NCBI GenBank assembly: GCA_900552295.1
Contig: URZB01000003.1
Span: 1 to 20,780, forward strand
DNA length: 20,780 nt
Direction: 5' to 3'
Origin: an uncultured Collinsella sp.
Lineage (GTDB): Bacteria; Actinomycetota; Coriobacteriia; Coriobacteriales; Coriobacteriaceae
Part shown: piece after piece, positions 1 to 7,537 of the stretch
Position numbering within the stretch: the stretch's first letter is position 1
How the letters are laid out: each line of letters begins with the position of its first letter
Notes under the pieces: generated by a model
The model's database searches: none
Told to the model about the DNA's origin: nothing
Seen by the model: only the letters and a program-made list of their open reading frames with translations
Program-made: the position numbers and the translations under genes

Positions 1-67
1 CGTTTGTCTCCACCCGCGTAGCGGGTGGTTTAAAGCTGGCCGCTGCGCGGCCAGCAGACTAAAGTCT
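1..67. repeat. Cluster of three tandem hairpins, probable dispersed intergenic repeat
   Basis: Three perfect inverted repeats lie end to end. CCACCCGC (10-17) pairs with 21-28 around a GTA loop. GCTGGCCGC (35-43) pairs with 47-55 around TGC. AGACT (56-60) pairs with 63-67 around AA. The block starts with GTTTGTCTC (2-10), the same nine bases that open one of the palindromes near 15977. No coding frame is needed to explain the region. It is read downstream of the tRNA and could fold in that transcript, but its very short loops and lack of T-runs make it unlike ordinary terminators. I take it as a copy of a dispersed Collinsella-type repeat. That family assignment is from memory; the hairpins themselves are plain in the sequence. 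Confidence 0.6.
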
Positions 68-78
68 TGAAACCAGAA

Positions 79-102
79 ACGGCGCCGCTCCCGCGACGCC
101 GT
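79..102 (-). terminator. Probable terminator of the tRNA-Arg transcript
   Basis: ACGGCG (79-84) pairs perfectly with CGCCGT (97-102). It lies 10 bases past the tRNA 3' end. In minus-strand reading the stem is followed by TTCTGGTTTC, a modest T-rich tail. The loop is GC-rich (12 nt). The position directly after a tRNA supports the call; the weak tail limits confidence. Confidence 0.4.
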
Positions 103-111
103 CATATTCCC

Positions 112-187
112 TGGTGCCCCCGGGCGGATTCGAACCGTCGACACCCGCTTTAGGAGAGCGGTGCTCTATCCCCTGAGCTACGGAGGC
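112..187 (-). tRNA. tRNA-Arg, anticodon CCT
   Basis: Read on the minus strand the 76 bases fold as a full cloverleaf. The acceptor GCCTCCG pairs with CGGGGGC (one G-T pair). The D-arm GCTC...GAGC, the anticodon stem CCGCT/AGCGG with loop CTCCTAA, and the T-arm GACGG TTCGAAT CCGCC are all present, and the 3' end encodes ACCA. Anticodon CCT reads the AGG arginine codon. The CCA end is genomically encoded. Nothing is degenerate, so this looks like a functional single tRNA. Confidence 0.96.
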
Positions 188-197
188 ATGTTGTACT

Positions 198-208
198 AGT
201 GTAGCAGA
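198..208 (-). promoter_or_regulatory. Possible extended -10 promoter of tRNA-Arg
   Basis: On the minus strand CTGCTACACT ends at 198. TACACT is a good -10 and the TG one base upstream makes it an extended -10. A start point about 6-7 bases on would give a leader of only a few bases before the tRNA at 187. No convincing -35 is visible 17 bases upstream, so this is tentative. Confidence 0.35.
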
Positions 209-368
209 TTTGCCCCTTTGCCATGTAGCGCATGTCCACTCATCAAGAAGGCTTTATAGCGAATTGTCGCCGTAGATAATCCTCAATATCGGAAAGAATA
301 AAGCGAAAAAATGGGATGGAGTTTCCTCTAACCACATGAAAAGGAAATTTCCCGACTGGCGCTCAAAA

Positions 369-414
369 GGAAAATGCATCCCGGAATGAGAATAAATTCC
401 GGGATGCATTTTCC
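369..414 (-). terminator. Strong terminator at the end of the mannose PTS operon
   Basis: A perfect 19-bp inverted repeat (369-387 with 396-414) surrounds an 8-nt loop. On the minus strand the 3' arm ends ATTTTCC and continues TTTTGAG, so a U-rich stretch follows the G/C core CCCGG. It sits 19 bases past the DUF956 stop codon. The arms are symmetric enough to work in both directions, but only minus-strand genes need it here. Confidence 0.85.
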
Positions 415-432
415 GCCATCTATCGCAGGCAA

Positions 433-831
433 CTAGTCACCCCTGTGGAAGAGGTTTTTGATAACGGAGGGGATGCTCTTGGCGCCCTTGGCCGTCACAT
501 CGATAAAGTCGGGCGAACGCACAAGCTTATCCTCGTCGACGTACTTGCGGACCGCGCGCAACGTCTCTTTGTCGTCGCGCGTCGAAAACGTAAAGTGACC
601 GTTGTCCTTGGTGAAGATGGCAAAACGCGTGATCTTCTTGGTGCCGCGTAAAACCTCGGCGGCAATATAGTCGACCTCGTCCCACGGGATTTGAATATAA
701 TCCTCGGGATTGCGCTCGTTGTAATACTCGAACGCCTTATTGCCCACCATCACGTTACCGTGGCTGGTAAGCCCCATCAGGCAGGTTGCCGGCGTTGCCA
801 GATCGACCGTGCTGTTCTGAGATTGCGCCAT
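433..831 (-). CDS. manO: DUF956 family protein, ManO-like, of the mannose PTS operon
   Basis: The 132-residue product matches the small DUF956 family that in many Gram-positive bacteria ends the mannose PTS operon (called ManO). Its biochemical role is not established; a regulatory or accessory part in PTS uptake is usually assumed. The protein is soluble with no signal peptide or membrane segment. The central part (YIQIPWDEVDYIAAEV, then ITRFAIFTKD and HFTFSTRD) has the beta-rich look of a PH-like fold. The frame is open to 882, but ATG at 831 is chosen because GAGGTG stands three bases before it, and the extra 17 codons would overlap the upstream hairpin at 861-894. It lies 120 bp after the IID gene in the same orientation and should be co-transcribed by read-through. 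The family match is confident; the symbol follows context. Confidence 0.85.
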   Translation of the reverse strand: MAQSQNSTVDLATPATCLMGLTSHGNVMVGNKAFEYYNERNPEDYIQIPWDEVDYIAAEVLRGTKKITRFAIFTKDNGHFTFSTRDDKETLRAVRKYVDEDKLVRSPDFIDVTAKGAKSIPSVIKNLFHRGD

Positions 832-860
832 GCGCACCTCGCCCTCCAAATAAAACAATC

Positions 861-894
861 GGACCGCATCCAGTGTACCCACCGGGTGCGGTCC
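861..894 (-). terminator. Intercistronic terminator or attenuator between IID and DUF956
   Basis: GGACCGCA (861-868) pairs perfectly with TGCGGTCC (887-894). On the minus strand the stem is followed by GATTGTTTTATTT, a U-rich tail. It sits between two genes of the same operon, so it should lower expression of the DUF956 gene relative to the transporter rather than end the operon. Confidence 0.65.
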
Positions 895-951
895 GTTTCA
901 ATGGCTCAAAAGCCCTTGCCTAGCAATTCTCGGTCTTAAGCCGAAACGTGC

Positions 952-1872
952 TTACATGAAGCCGCAGACGCGACCGATGATGCCGATGGCGAAGAGAGCC
1001 AGGATGATGACGATCGGGCTGACCTTCTTCTTGAGGAGCTTGCAGACCAGCAGGGTCAGGCACACGGCGGCAAGGCCGGGGATGAGCTGATCGAGGTTGG
1101 CCTGAAGCGTGGTGACCTTCACCTGATCAAGGGCGTTAGCACCGATGGAGTTATACATCGTCAGTGCTTCCTTGACACCCTCAGAACCAGAGGGCAGGTT
1201 AGCCCAGTCGATAAAGGCGCCAGCAGACTGCGTGACCTTGGAGACGACCGGGGTGAAGGAGATGGACACCCAGCGCTCGACCAGGGCGCCGATGATGAAC
1301 ATACCCAGGATGGAAGCACCCTCGGTGACCTTGCCCATCAGACCGCCGGAGAGGTCCTTGGCGATGGAGGAGCCGACCTTGTAGCCAAACTCCTGCGTGT
1401 ACCACAGGAAGGCGTAACGGATGATGTTCCACGCGAAGAAGAACAGCAGCGGACCGGCGATGCTGCCGGACAGGGCCAGGGAAGCGCCCAGAGCGCCCAG
1501 AATCGGGCGAAGGGTGAACCAGAAGGCGGGGTCGCCGACGCCGGCGAGCGGGCCCATCATACCGACCTTGACGCCCTGAATGGCGACGTCGTCGATCGGA
1601 GCACCGTTGGCGCGCTCCTCCTCGAGAGCGAGGGTGACGCCAATGACGGGGGCGGAAACATAGGGATGGGTGTTATAGAACTCCAGGTGGCGCTTAAGAG
1701 CGGCAATCTGGTCATCCTTGTTGGTGTAGAGCTTCTTGATCGCAGGGATCATTGCGAAGCACCAGCCGCCGTTCTGCATACGCTCGTAGTTCCACGAGCC
1801 CTGAAGGAACTGATGACGGAAGCAAACCTTCTTGCGGTCAGCCTTGGTGAGCTGAATCTTGTTCTCTGCCAT
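952..1872 (-). CDS. manZ: PTS mannose/fructose/sorbose family transporter subunit IID
   Basis: This 306-residue protein is the IID membrane subunit of a mannose-class PTS, which with IIC forms the sugar channel. The N-terminal half shows the family hallmarks: FRHQFLQGSWNYERMQNGGW near residues 18-37, then VGMMGPLAGVGDP, a very conserved IID stretch. The C-terminal half has hydrophobic segments and ends in a helix (PIVIILALFAIGIIGRVCGFM). GTG at 1881 is in frame, but ATG at 1872 fits better with AGGAGGGGAG about ten bases upstream. Its ribosome binding site overlaps the end of the IIC gene, 16 bp away, so the two are probably translationally coupled. The symbol follows E. coli; firmicute relatives are called manN or levG. 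The class is certain, the exact sugar is not. Confidence 0.95.
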   Translation of the reverse strand: MAENKIQLTKADRKKVCFRHQFLQGSWNYERMQNGGWCFAMIPAIKKLYTNKDDQIAALKRHLEFYNTHPYVSAPVIGVTLALEEERANGAPIDDVAIQGVKVGMMGPLAGVGDPAFWFTLRPILGALGASLALSGSIAGPLLFFFAWNIIRYAFLWYTQEFGYKVGSSIAKDLSGGLMGKVTEGASILGMFIIGALVERWVSISFTPVVSKVTQSAGAFIDWANLPSGSEGVKEALTMYNSIGANALDQVKVTTLQANLDQLIPGLAAVCLTLLVCKLLKKKVSPIVIILALFAIGIIGRVCGFM

Positions 1873-1888
1873 ATGTATCACTCCCCTC

Positions 1889-2707
1889 CTACTCGTAATC
1901 GTTCAGAATGTCACCGAGCGGGTCACCGGAGCCGCCGCCCATGCCGCCACCCTGCTTGGCCAGATCCTTAAGGCCAAGGTAGATGAGGGCAAGGGAGATG
2001 CCGATGAGGCCAAGGGCGATCAGCGTGAGCTGAGGGATGGCAGCAAGGACAAAGCCGAGGATGAAGAACGGCCAGGTCTCCTTGGTGGCCATCATGTTGA
2101 TGACCATGGCGTAACCGACAGAAGCGACCATGCCGCCGCCGACAGCCATGCCGCCGGACAGCCAGTCGGGCATAGCGTTAAGCGCGTTGGTAACAGCCTC
2201 GGCCGGGATGATGCACAGAAGTACTGCCGGGATGGCGATACGAAGGCCCTGCATGAGGATGGCAGCGTACTGCCAGCGCTCGATGCCGGAGAAGTCGCCC
2301 TTCTCGGCGCAACCGTCCATGGCGTGAGCGATAGCGGTGGCCAGTGTACGGCAGATCATGGTCAGGAACAGGCCAGCGACCGACAGCGGGACGGCGACGG
2401 CGATGGCGGCGGTAACGGCCTTTGCCGAATCGGTGGGGCCACCGTTGAGGGCGAGCACCATGATGATCGAAGAAGCGACCGAGGCCAGAGCGGCGTCAGG
2501 CGCGACAGCGGCGCCAACGTTAGCCCAGCCAAGGGCCATCATCTGGAGCGAACCGCCCAGGAGGATGCCCTCCTGAAGGTGACCGGTTACGAGACCGATA
2601 AGCGTGCATGCCACGAGCGGCTGATGGAACTGGAACTCATCCAGAACGCCTTCCATACCGGCAAGCAACGCGACAATCGCAACAAGCAGAATAGTGATTG
2701 CAGACAT
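1889..2707 (-). CDS. manY: PTS mannose/fructose/sorbose family transporter subunit IIC
   Basis: A 272-residue, strongly hydrophobic protein recognised as the IIC permease subunit of the mannose-class PTS. It begins directly with a membrane segment (AITILLVAIVALLAGMEGVLDEF), followed by QFHQPLVACTLIGLVTGH, typical of this family. Several more hydrophobic stretches follow and the tail is Gly-rich. It works with IID to bind and translocate hexose while the IIAB protein phosphorylates it. The start at 2707 is supported by AAAGGAGGG ten bases upstream. It lies 18 bp downstream of the IIAB gene and 16 bp before IID, a compact operon. The likely substrate is mannose or glucose, possibly amino sugars; sequence alone does not decide. 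Confidence 0.95.
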   Translation of the reverse strand: MSAITILLVAIVALLAGMEGVLDEFQFHQPLVACTLIGLVTGHLQEGILLGGSLQMMALGWANVGAAVAPDAALASVASSIIMVLALNGGPTDSAKAVTAAIAVAVPLSVAGLFLTMICRTLATAIAHAMDGCAEKGDFSGIERWQYAAILMQGLRIAIPAVLLCIIPAEAVTNALNAMPDWLSGGMAVGGGMVASVGYAMVINMMATKETWPFFILGFVLAAIPQLTLIALGLIGISLALIYLGLKDLAKQGGGMGGGSGDPLGDILNDYE

Positions 2708-2725
2708 GTATCGGACCCTCCTTTA

Positions 2726-3715
2726 CTATGCTTGAGCGGCCAGTTCGGCCTTAGCTTTCTTCAACATGGCGTCGAGATCCTCGGAGGAATCCGAAGGAAC
2801 CTTGCGGACCTCGAACTTGACGCCCTTGGCCTTGAGGGCCTCGAGAGTCTTGACGTCGTCATCGCCCATAGCGACGGCGTTGGTGACGACGACCTTGCCC
2901 TTGGAGTGAGCCATGGAACCGATGTTGACCTCCTTGATGTCGACGCCGGCCTCGATGGCCTTGAGCAGATCCTGCGGGTTCTCGAAGAGCAGCATGGCCT
3001 TGGTGTCACCAAAGCGCGTGTCCTTGACGACCTCGGCCATCTTCTTGATGGGCACGACGTTGGCATGGACTCCCGGAGGGGCAGCCTGCTCGATCATGGT
3101 CTTGCGGAGCTCGTCGTGAGCAACGCCGTCGGAAACCACGATGATGCGGTTGGGGTTGATCTGCTTGGTCCACGTGGTGGCCACCTGACCATGAAGCAGA
3201 CGGGTGTCGATACGGACGTGGGCAATCTTGATGTGCCCGTCGCCGATGACCGTTCCCGGAGGAATAGCGCCTGCAGGAGCAGCGGCGGCCGCAGCCGGCT
3301 TCTTCTCCTCGGGCTCCAGAGACTCGGGCTTGACGCGCACGCCAGCCTTAGCCTCAGTCACGAGATGTTTTGCGATCGCATGTGCAGTGTTCTTTGCGTC
3401 AAAGCGCTGCGAATATGCCTCGATGAGCATAGGCAGGTTGACACCGGTGACGATAGCCCAGGAATCGTGGCCCTCAATGAGCCCGCTGATCTGGTTGAAC
3501 GGCGTGCCGCCCCACAGATCAACGAGGAAGAGCACCTGCTCCTGGTCCTCGAAGGAAGCGACTGCTTCCTCGACCTTGGCACGGAAGTCGTCGGGGCCCA
3601 TGCTCGGCTCGAGCGAGACCACGGCTACAGACGGCTGATCGCCAAAGACCATCGAGCCCGTCTGCTTGATTCCAGCTGCCAAGTCCCCGTGGCTAGCAAG
3701 AACAATACTTACCAT
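2726..3715 (-). CDS. manX: PTS mannose-class fused IIAB component
   Basis: A 329-residue cytoplasmic phosphotransfer protein with two domains. IIA occupies roughly residues 1-122, with the phosphorylated histidine in VLASHGD (His9) and the LWGGTPFN motif near 67-74. An Ala/Pro/Lys-rich linker (about 125-160, EEKKPAAAAAAPAG) follows. IIB runs from about 162 to the end, with the second active histidine in RIDTRLLHGQV (His175). Phosphate passes from HPr to IIA, to IIB, then to the sugar carried by IIC/IID. GTG at 3718 is also in frame; ATG at 3715 gives the better 7-base spacing from AGGAGG. The layout equals E. coli ManX. It is first in the operon and follows a likely promoter at 3786-3814. Confidence 0.95.
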   Translation of the reverse strand: MVSIVLASHGDLAAGIKQTGSMVFGDQPSVAVVSLEPSMGPDDFRAKVEEAVASFEDQEQVLFLVDLWGGTPFNQISGLIEGHDSWAIVTGVNLPMLIEAYSQRFDAKNTAHAIAKHLVTEAKAGVRVKPESLEPEEKKPAAAAAAPAGAIPPGTVIGDGHIKIAHVRIDTRLLHGQVATTWTKQINPNRIIVVSDGVAHDELRKTMIEQAAPPGVHANVVPIKKMAEVVKDTRFGDTKAMLLFENPQDLLKAIEAGVDIKEVNIGSMAHSKGKVVVTNAVAMGDDDVKTLEALKAKGVKFEVRKVPSDSSEDLDAMLKKAKAELAAQA

Positions 3716-3785
3716 CACATAACCTCCTTTTTGTCTACGTATTTCCTACACGACATGAAAGGAGTATACCTGTTTGGATTGTGGA

Positions 3786-3814
3786 ATTATAGCTAAATTC
3801 GCAAAAGGTTGCAT
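3786..3814 (-). promoter_or_regulatory. Likely promoter of the mannose PTS operon
   Basis: On the minus strand a perfect TATAAT (3786-3791) lies 17 bases from ATGCAA (3809-3814), a weak -35. The start point would fall about 65 bases before the IIAB start. The surrounding 3716-4052 gap is AT-rich compared with the genes and contains nothing else I can name beyond a TGTTTAAACA palindrome near 3981. No sigma-54 signature (GG-N10-GC) is evident, although mannose PTS operons in firmicutes often use one. Confidence 0.5.
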
Positions 3815-4052
3815 TATTTGTTTAAATGTCTAAGTTTGTTACAAGTTGATTACGTTGCTGGCTTATAGCTCATTGCCTGCTAAAACGTGATTTGCTGATT
3901 GTTTTCAAAGACATATAAAGGTGCACCGTTCGTTAAGACCACTTTTAGGTGAATCCCAATGCGTCTGCGTGCCACCATTTTGTTTAAACAGACATGACTT
4001 GACTAACCGAAGCAAATATGTTTAGAACTCTAGCCCATGTAGACATTAGATG

Positions 4053-4472
4053 TTAGGCGATGTGGAGGGGGTTGGCGGCGTCGACGGCGTCGGAGAGGCC
4101 GTCAGGAGCAGCGTCTGCCGGGTCCTCGTCGGGGGTCTCGATCTGTTTGATCATAACCTCCTGGCCCTGCAGCAGGTATGTTTCACCGCTGCCGCAATGG
4201 GGGCAAGTCTTGCCGTGCTCGACCGTCGCGTAGTCGCGGCCGCACGCCTCGCAATGCGTCACGGCCTCGACAGGCTCCACGATAAGCTCCGCGCCCTGCG
4301 TGATAGGCTTTTTATCCGCCGCCCAGCGCCAAGCGTCGAGTAGTAGATCGGGGACGACGCCCGAGACCTCGCCCAGCAGCAGCGTGACGCTCGAAACGCG
4401 ACGCACGCCATGAGCGCGCGCCACATTCTCAACATCGCGAATGATGTGATAGACGATTCCGAGCTCGTGCAC
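4053..4472 (-). CDS. hypA: Hydrogenase/urease nickel insertion protein HypA
   Basis: The 139-residue product is a HypA nickel metallochaperone. It starts MHELGI, in which His2 binds nickel, and carries the zinc site as two CxxC pairs (Cys74/Cys77 and Cys90/Cys93). HypA delivers nickel, with HypB, to [NiFe]-hydrogenase and sometimes urease. Typical family members have about 115-120 residues; this one has an acidic, Ala-rich tail of about 27 residues (from IETPDEDPADAAP) that is not part of the fold. The start is GTG at 4472, seven bases after AAGGAA, and it is fixed by the obligatory His2. No hypB or hydrogenase gene is in the window; the nearest same-strand gene is the flavoprotein 194 bp upstream. 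A hairpin directly before its ribosome binding site may tune translation. Confidence 0.92.
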   Translation of the reverse strand: MHELGIVYHIIRDVENVARAHGVRRVSSVTLLLGEVSGVVPDLLLDAWRWAADKKPITQGAELIVEPVEAVTHCEACGRDYATVEHGKTCPHCGSGETYLLQGQEVMIKQIETPDEDPADAAPDGLSDAVDAANPLHIA

Positions 4473-4484
4473 TTTTAATTCCTT

Positions 4485-4506
4485 CCGCCGTTCTACCGAA
4501 CGGCGG
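4485..4506 (-). promoter_or_regulatory. Hairpin abutting the hypA ribosome binding site
   Basis: CCGCCGTTC (4485-4493) pairs perfectly with GAACGGCGG (4498-4506) around a four-base loop. On the minus strand the 3' arm is followed immediately by AAGGAATTAAAA and the GTG start. There is no T-run, so it is unlikely to be a terminator; it may affect translation or mark an RNA processing site. Confidence 0.45.
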
Positions 4507-4666
4507 TCGGCTTGACGCTGCGCGAGCCCCAGACGGGCGATCTGCCTTTCAATCGTCGGGCATGGGCAAAAGCCCTATGCCCTCCTCTTTCAAGGCACCT
4601 CGCCACGCCTGGGACTCGCTCGCTGTCCAACCGCTCTCTGCGCCGTTCTCCTGCTTGTTGCGTTTC

Positions 4667-7444
4667 TTACTTCTTCCCGAATTTAATCTTGATGGCGCGC
4701 TTGAGCGCGTACTTGCCCAGGCTTGGAAGCTTTTGCTCGTATTTGACCATCGTGGAGCACTCGGGGCGGTCGCGATCCAGATGGATGGCGTCGAACGCGC
4801 ACTTGGTGGTGCACAGGCCGCAGCCGATGCACTTGTTAGGGTCGACGATCGAGGCGCCGCAGCCCAGGCAGCGGGCGGTCTCGGCGCGCACCTGCTCCTC
4901 GGTAAAGGTCTCAACATACTCGCTAAACGGCGCAGCCTTCTCGCGTTCGCGGTCCACATGCGCAACCTCGCGGCTCGCGTTGTCGTAGCTCTCGAGCACA
5001 ACGTCGTCGCGGTCGAGCGCGGTGTAGCGGCGCTGATTGCGGCCGATGGTGAGCGTGGAGCCCGGCTGCACAAAGCGATGGATGGACACCGCGGCCTCGT
5101 GGCCGGCGGCGATAGCGTCGATGGCAAAGCTGGGGCCGGTGTAGACGTCGCCGCCCACAAAGATGTCGGGTTCGGCGGTCTGGTAAGTCTGGGGATCGGC
5201 AAGAGCACCCTGGCCGCGGCCGAGCTCCACCTTGGAGCCAGCCAGCAGGTCGCCCCACACAATGGACTGGCCAATCGACATGACGACACGGTCGGCATCG
5301 ACACGGCGCAGATCGCTCTCGTCGTACTCGGGCGCAAAACGGCCCTCGTCGTCAAAGACACGCGTGCAGCGCTTGAAGGTGATACCGCACACATGACCGG
5401 CCTCGTCTAGGTGAACCTCCTTGGGGCCCCAGCCGCAACTGATGTGGGCGCCGTCCTCAACAGCCTCGCGACGCTCCTCCTCGCTAGCGGGCATCTGGGC
5501 CTCGCTCTCCAGGCAGAACATCTCAACGTGCTCGGAACCCAAACGGCAGGCGTTGCGCGCGACGTCGATAGCCACGTTGCCGCCGCCCACCACGATGGTG
5601 CGGCCGGGCAGCGCATCGATCTTGCCACTGTTGACCTCACGCAAAAAGTCAACGGCCACGGTCACGTCCTCGGCATCCTCACCCGGAATACCGGCGAGGC
5701 GGCCGCCCTGGCAGCCGATGGCAACATAAAAGGCCTTAAAGCCCTGCTCGCGCAGCTCGTCGAGCGTCACGTCGCGACCGACCTCCACGCCATAGCGGAA
5801 CTCGGCACCCATCAGGCGAATGATCTCGACCTCGGCCTCGATAACATCCTTCTGCAGCTTAAAGCTGGGAATGCCATAGGTGAGCATGCCGCCCGGGCGC
5901 TCGTTCTTCTCGAACACGACGGGCTTGTAGCCCTTCTCGGCCAGATAGAAGGCACAGGACAGACCGGCCGGGCCGGCACCGATGATGGCGATCTTCTGAT
6001 CGAAGCCGCCGGCACGCGTCGGGGTCACCACGGGTGGGACATAGCGGGTCGCGGCATCAAGATCGCGCTGGGCGATGAACTTCTTGACCTCGTCGATAGC
6101 CACGGCGGCGTCCACACGGCCGCGGGTGCAAGCATCCTCACAGCGGCGGTTGCACACGCGGCCGCAGATAGCGGGCAGCGGGTTCTCGCGCTTGATGAGC
6201 GCCAGCGCCTCGTCATAGCGGCCCTGTGCCGCAAGCTTCAGATAGCCCTGAACGGCAACGTGCGCGGGGCAAGCCGTCTTGCAGGGCGCGGTGCCGGACT
6301 CGTGCGTCTCGATACGGTTATCGTTGCGGTAGTTGGGCGACCACTTGGTGTGGTCCCACTTGGTGGCATCGGGCAGCTCCTGGCGCGGATACTCGGGCAC
6401 CTGTCCGCCGGCCTTTTTGCTGCAGAGCTTCTGGCCGAGCTTGGCGGCGCCGGCCGGGCACACTTCAACGCAGCGACCGCAGGCCACACACTTGTCCTTC
6501 TCGACCTTGGCGACATAGGCCGAGCGCGAAAGATTGGGCGTGTTGAACAGCTGCGAGGTGCGCAGGGCGTAGCACACGTTGACGTTGCAGTTGCAGATGG
6601 CGAAGATCTTGTTCTCGCCGTCGATATTGGTGATCTGGTGCACAAAGCCGTTGTCCTCAGCCTGGCGCAAAATGTCGTAGACCTCCTCGCGCGTCACATA
6701 GTGGCCGCGGTCGGTCTCGACCACGTAGTCGGCCATATCGCCCACGGCAATGCACCAGTCGGCGGGGTCGTCGGCGCAACCCTCGCCCATCACGCGACGG
6801 CTCGCGCGGCAGCTGCAGGTGCTGGCGGCATACTTACCCTCGTATTTGTCGAGCCAATGCTCGATATGCTCGATCGGCACCGAGGTGCTCGCGGCGTCGA
6901 TGGCCTTCTCGACTGGAATGACGTGCATGCCGATACCGGCGCCTCCGGGCGGCACCATCGGCGTGGCCTTGGACAGCGGTCCCTTGGACGCCTGCTCAAA
7001 GAACTTGGCGTAGACCGGGTGCTCTTCGAGCTGGCTCACGCGCATGTTGAGGAACTCGGCGGAACCCGGTACCAGCATGGGCAGCACCCACTGCTTGGCG
7101 CGCTCGGGATTTTCCCAGTTGTACTCGAGCAGACCCGTGTAGCTCATGTCGTCGAGCATCTTCTCGATCTGAGCCTCGGGCATGCCGGTGAGCTTGACCA
7201 TCTCGGGCAGCGTGTAGGGACGGCGCATCTTCATCTTGCAGAGCACCTCGGCCTGCTCGTCGGTCGCGGCCTCGGCAAACGACCAGTACTCGTAGCCCAG
7301 CAGCTCGTCGCGATGCAGCAGTCGGTTGGTGCAATGCTCGCACAGCTTGACAATGGCCTCGCGCGGATGCTCCGGCAGCGGCGGCACGAACTCCGAACCG
7401 ATATCGGGCTCGGTGTAGCTAATCCCCGGTCCGTTGAGAATCAT
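4667..7444 (-). CDS. Multi-domain Fe-S flavoprotein, NAD(P)H-dependent FAD oxidoreductase
   Basis: A 925-residue cytoplasmic redox protein. Residues 1-310 form an N-terminal module with cysteine motifs CEHC (35-38), CSC (210-212), Cys223/Cys231 and CNCNVNVC (284-291). A ferredoxin motif CVACGRCVEVCP follows (319-330). Residues 388-470 are a GltD-type Fe-S domain (CKTAC, CGRVCNRRCEDAC). The FAD site GAGPAG is at 489-494 and the nucleotide site GGGNVAID at 620-627. Another Fe-S motif, CIGCGLCTTKC, is at 872-882. This arrangement suggests electron transfer between NAD(P)H, FAD and several clusters. It is not a standard glutamate synthase small subunit, since there is no GltB partner and the N-terminus is extra. 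ATG at 7444 is preferred because AGAAGGGA precedes it; an in-frame extension to 7777 would cross the divergent promoter and regulator gene. The physiological substrate is unknown. Confidence 0.85.
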   Translation of the reverse strand: MILNGPGISYTEPDIGSEFVPPLPEHPREAIVKLCEHCTNRLLHRDELLGYEYWSFAEAATDEQAEVLCKMKMRRPYTLPEMVKLTGMPEAQIEKMLDDMSYTGLLEYNWENPERAKQWVLPMLVPGSAEFLNMRVSQLEEHPVYAKFFEQASKGPLSKATPMVPPGGAGIGMHVIPVEKAIDAASTSVPIEHIEHWLDKYEGKYAASTCSCRASRRVMGEGCADDPADWCIAVGDMADYVVETDRGHYVTREEVYDILRQAEDNGFVHQITNIDGENKIFAICNCNVNVCYALRTSQLFNTPNLSRSAYVAKVEKDKCVACGRCVEVCPAGAAKLGQKLCSKKAGGQVPEYPRQELPDATKWDHTKWSPNYRNDNRIETHESGTAPCKTACPAHVAVQGYLKLAAQGRYDEALALIKRENPLPAICGRVCNRRCEDACTRGRVDAAVAIDEVKKFIAQRDLDAATRYVPPVVTPTRAGGFDQKIAIIGAGPAGLSCAFYLAEKGYKPVVFEKNERPGGMLTYGIPSFKLQKDVIEAEVEIIRLMGAEFRYGVEVGRDVTLDELREQGFKAFYVAIGCQGGRLAGIPGEDAEDVTVAVDFLREVNSGKIDALPGRTIVVGGGNVAIDVARNACRLGSEHVEMFCLESEAQMPASEEERREAVEDGAHISCGWGPKEVHLDEAGHVCGITFKRCTRVFDDEGRFAPEYDESDLRRVDADRVVMSIGQSIVWGDLLAGSKVELGRGQGALADPQTYQTAEPDIFVGGDVYTGPSFAIDAIAAGHEAAVSIHRFVQPGSTLTIGRNQRRYTALDRDDVVLESYDNASREVAHVDREREKAAPFSEYVETFTEEQVRAETARCLGCGASIVDPNKCIGCGLCTTKCAFDAIHLDRDRPECSTMVKYEQKLPSLGKYALKRAIKIKFGKK

Positions 7445-7537
7445 GGTTGTCCCTTCTCTTGCCACAGCCCGGCGGGACCGCGGCGCCCCTCTTTTTTTGC
7501 AGGCTGGGCATGCCCCCATGCCGTTCACCCGCCATTG

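Noticed and set aside
1859-3796. Long open frame on the plus strand opposite the PTS genes
   Set aside because: It overlaps three well-recognised genes on the minus strand, has the odd composition of an antisense GC-rich frame, and no family features.
3719-4052. Sigma-54 promoter for the mannose PTS operon
   Set aside because: No GG-N10-GC element is seen in the minus-strand leader and no LevR/ManR-type activator is in the window; a TATAAT is present instead.
4558-4582. Hairpin GGGCATGGGC...GCCCTATGCCC as terminator of the flavoprotein gene
   Set aside because: It forms a good stem but is not followed by a T-run on the minus strand, and hypA lies downstream in the same direction.
4667-7444. 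Glutamate synthase small subunit (GltD)
   Set aside because: The core is GltD-like, but the protein is about twice the length, has additional Fe-S modules and no large subunit nearby.
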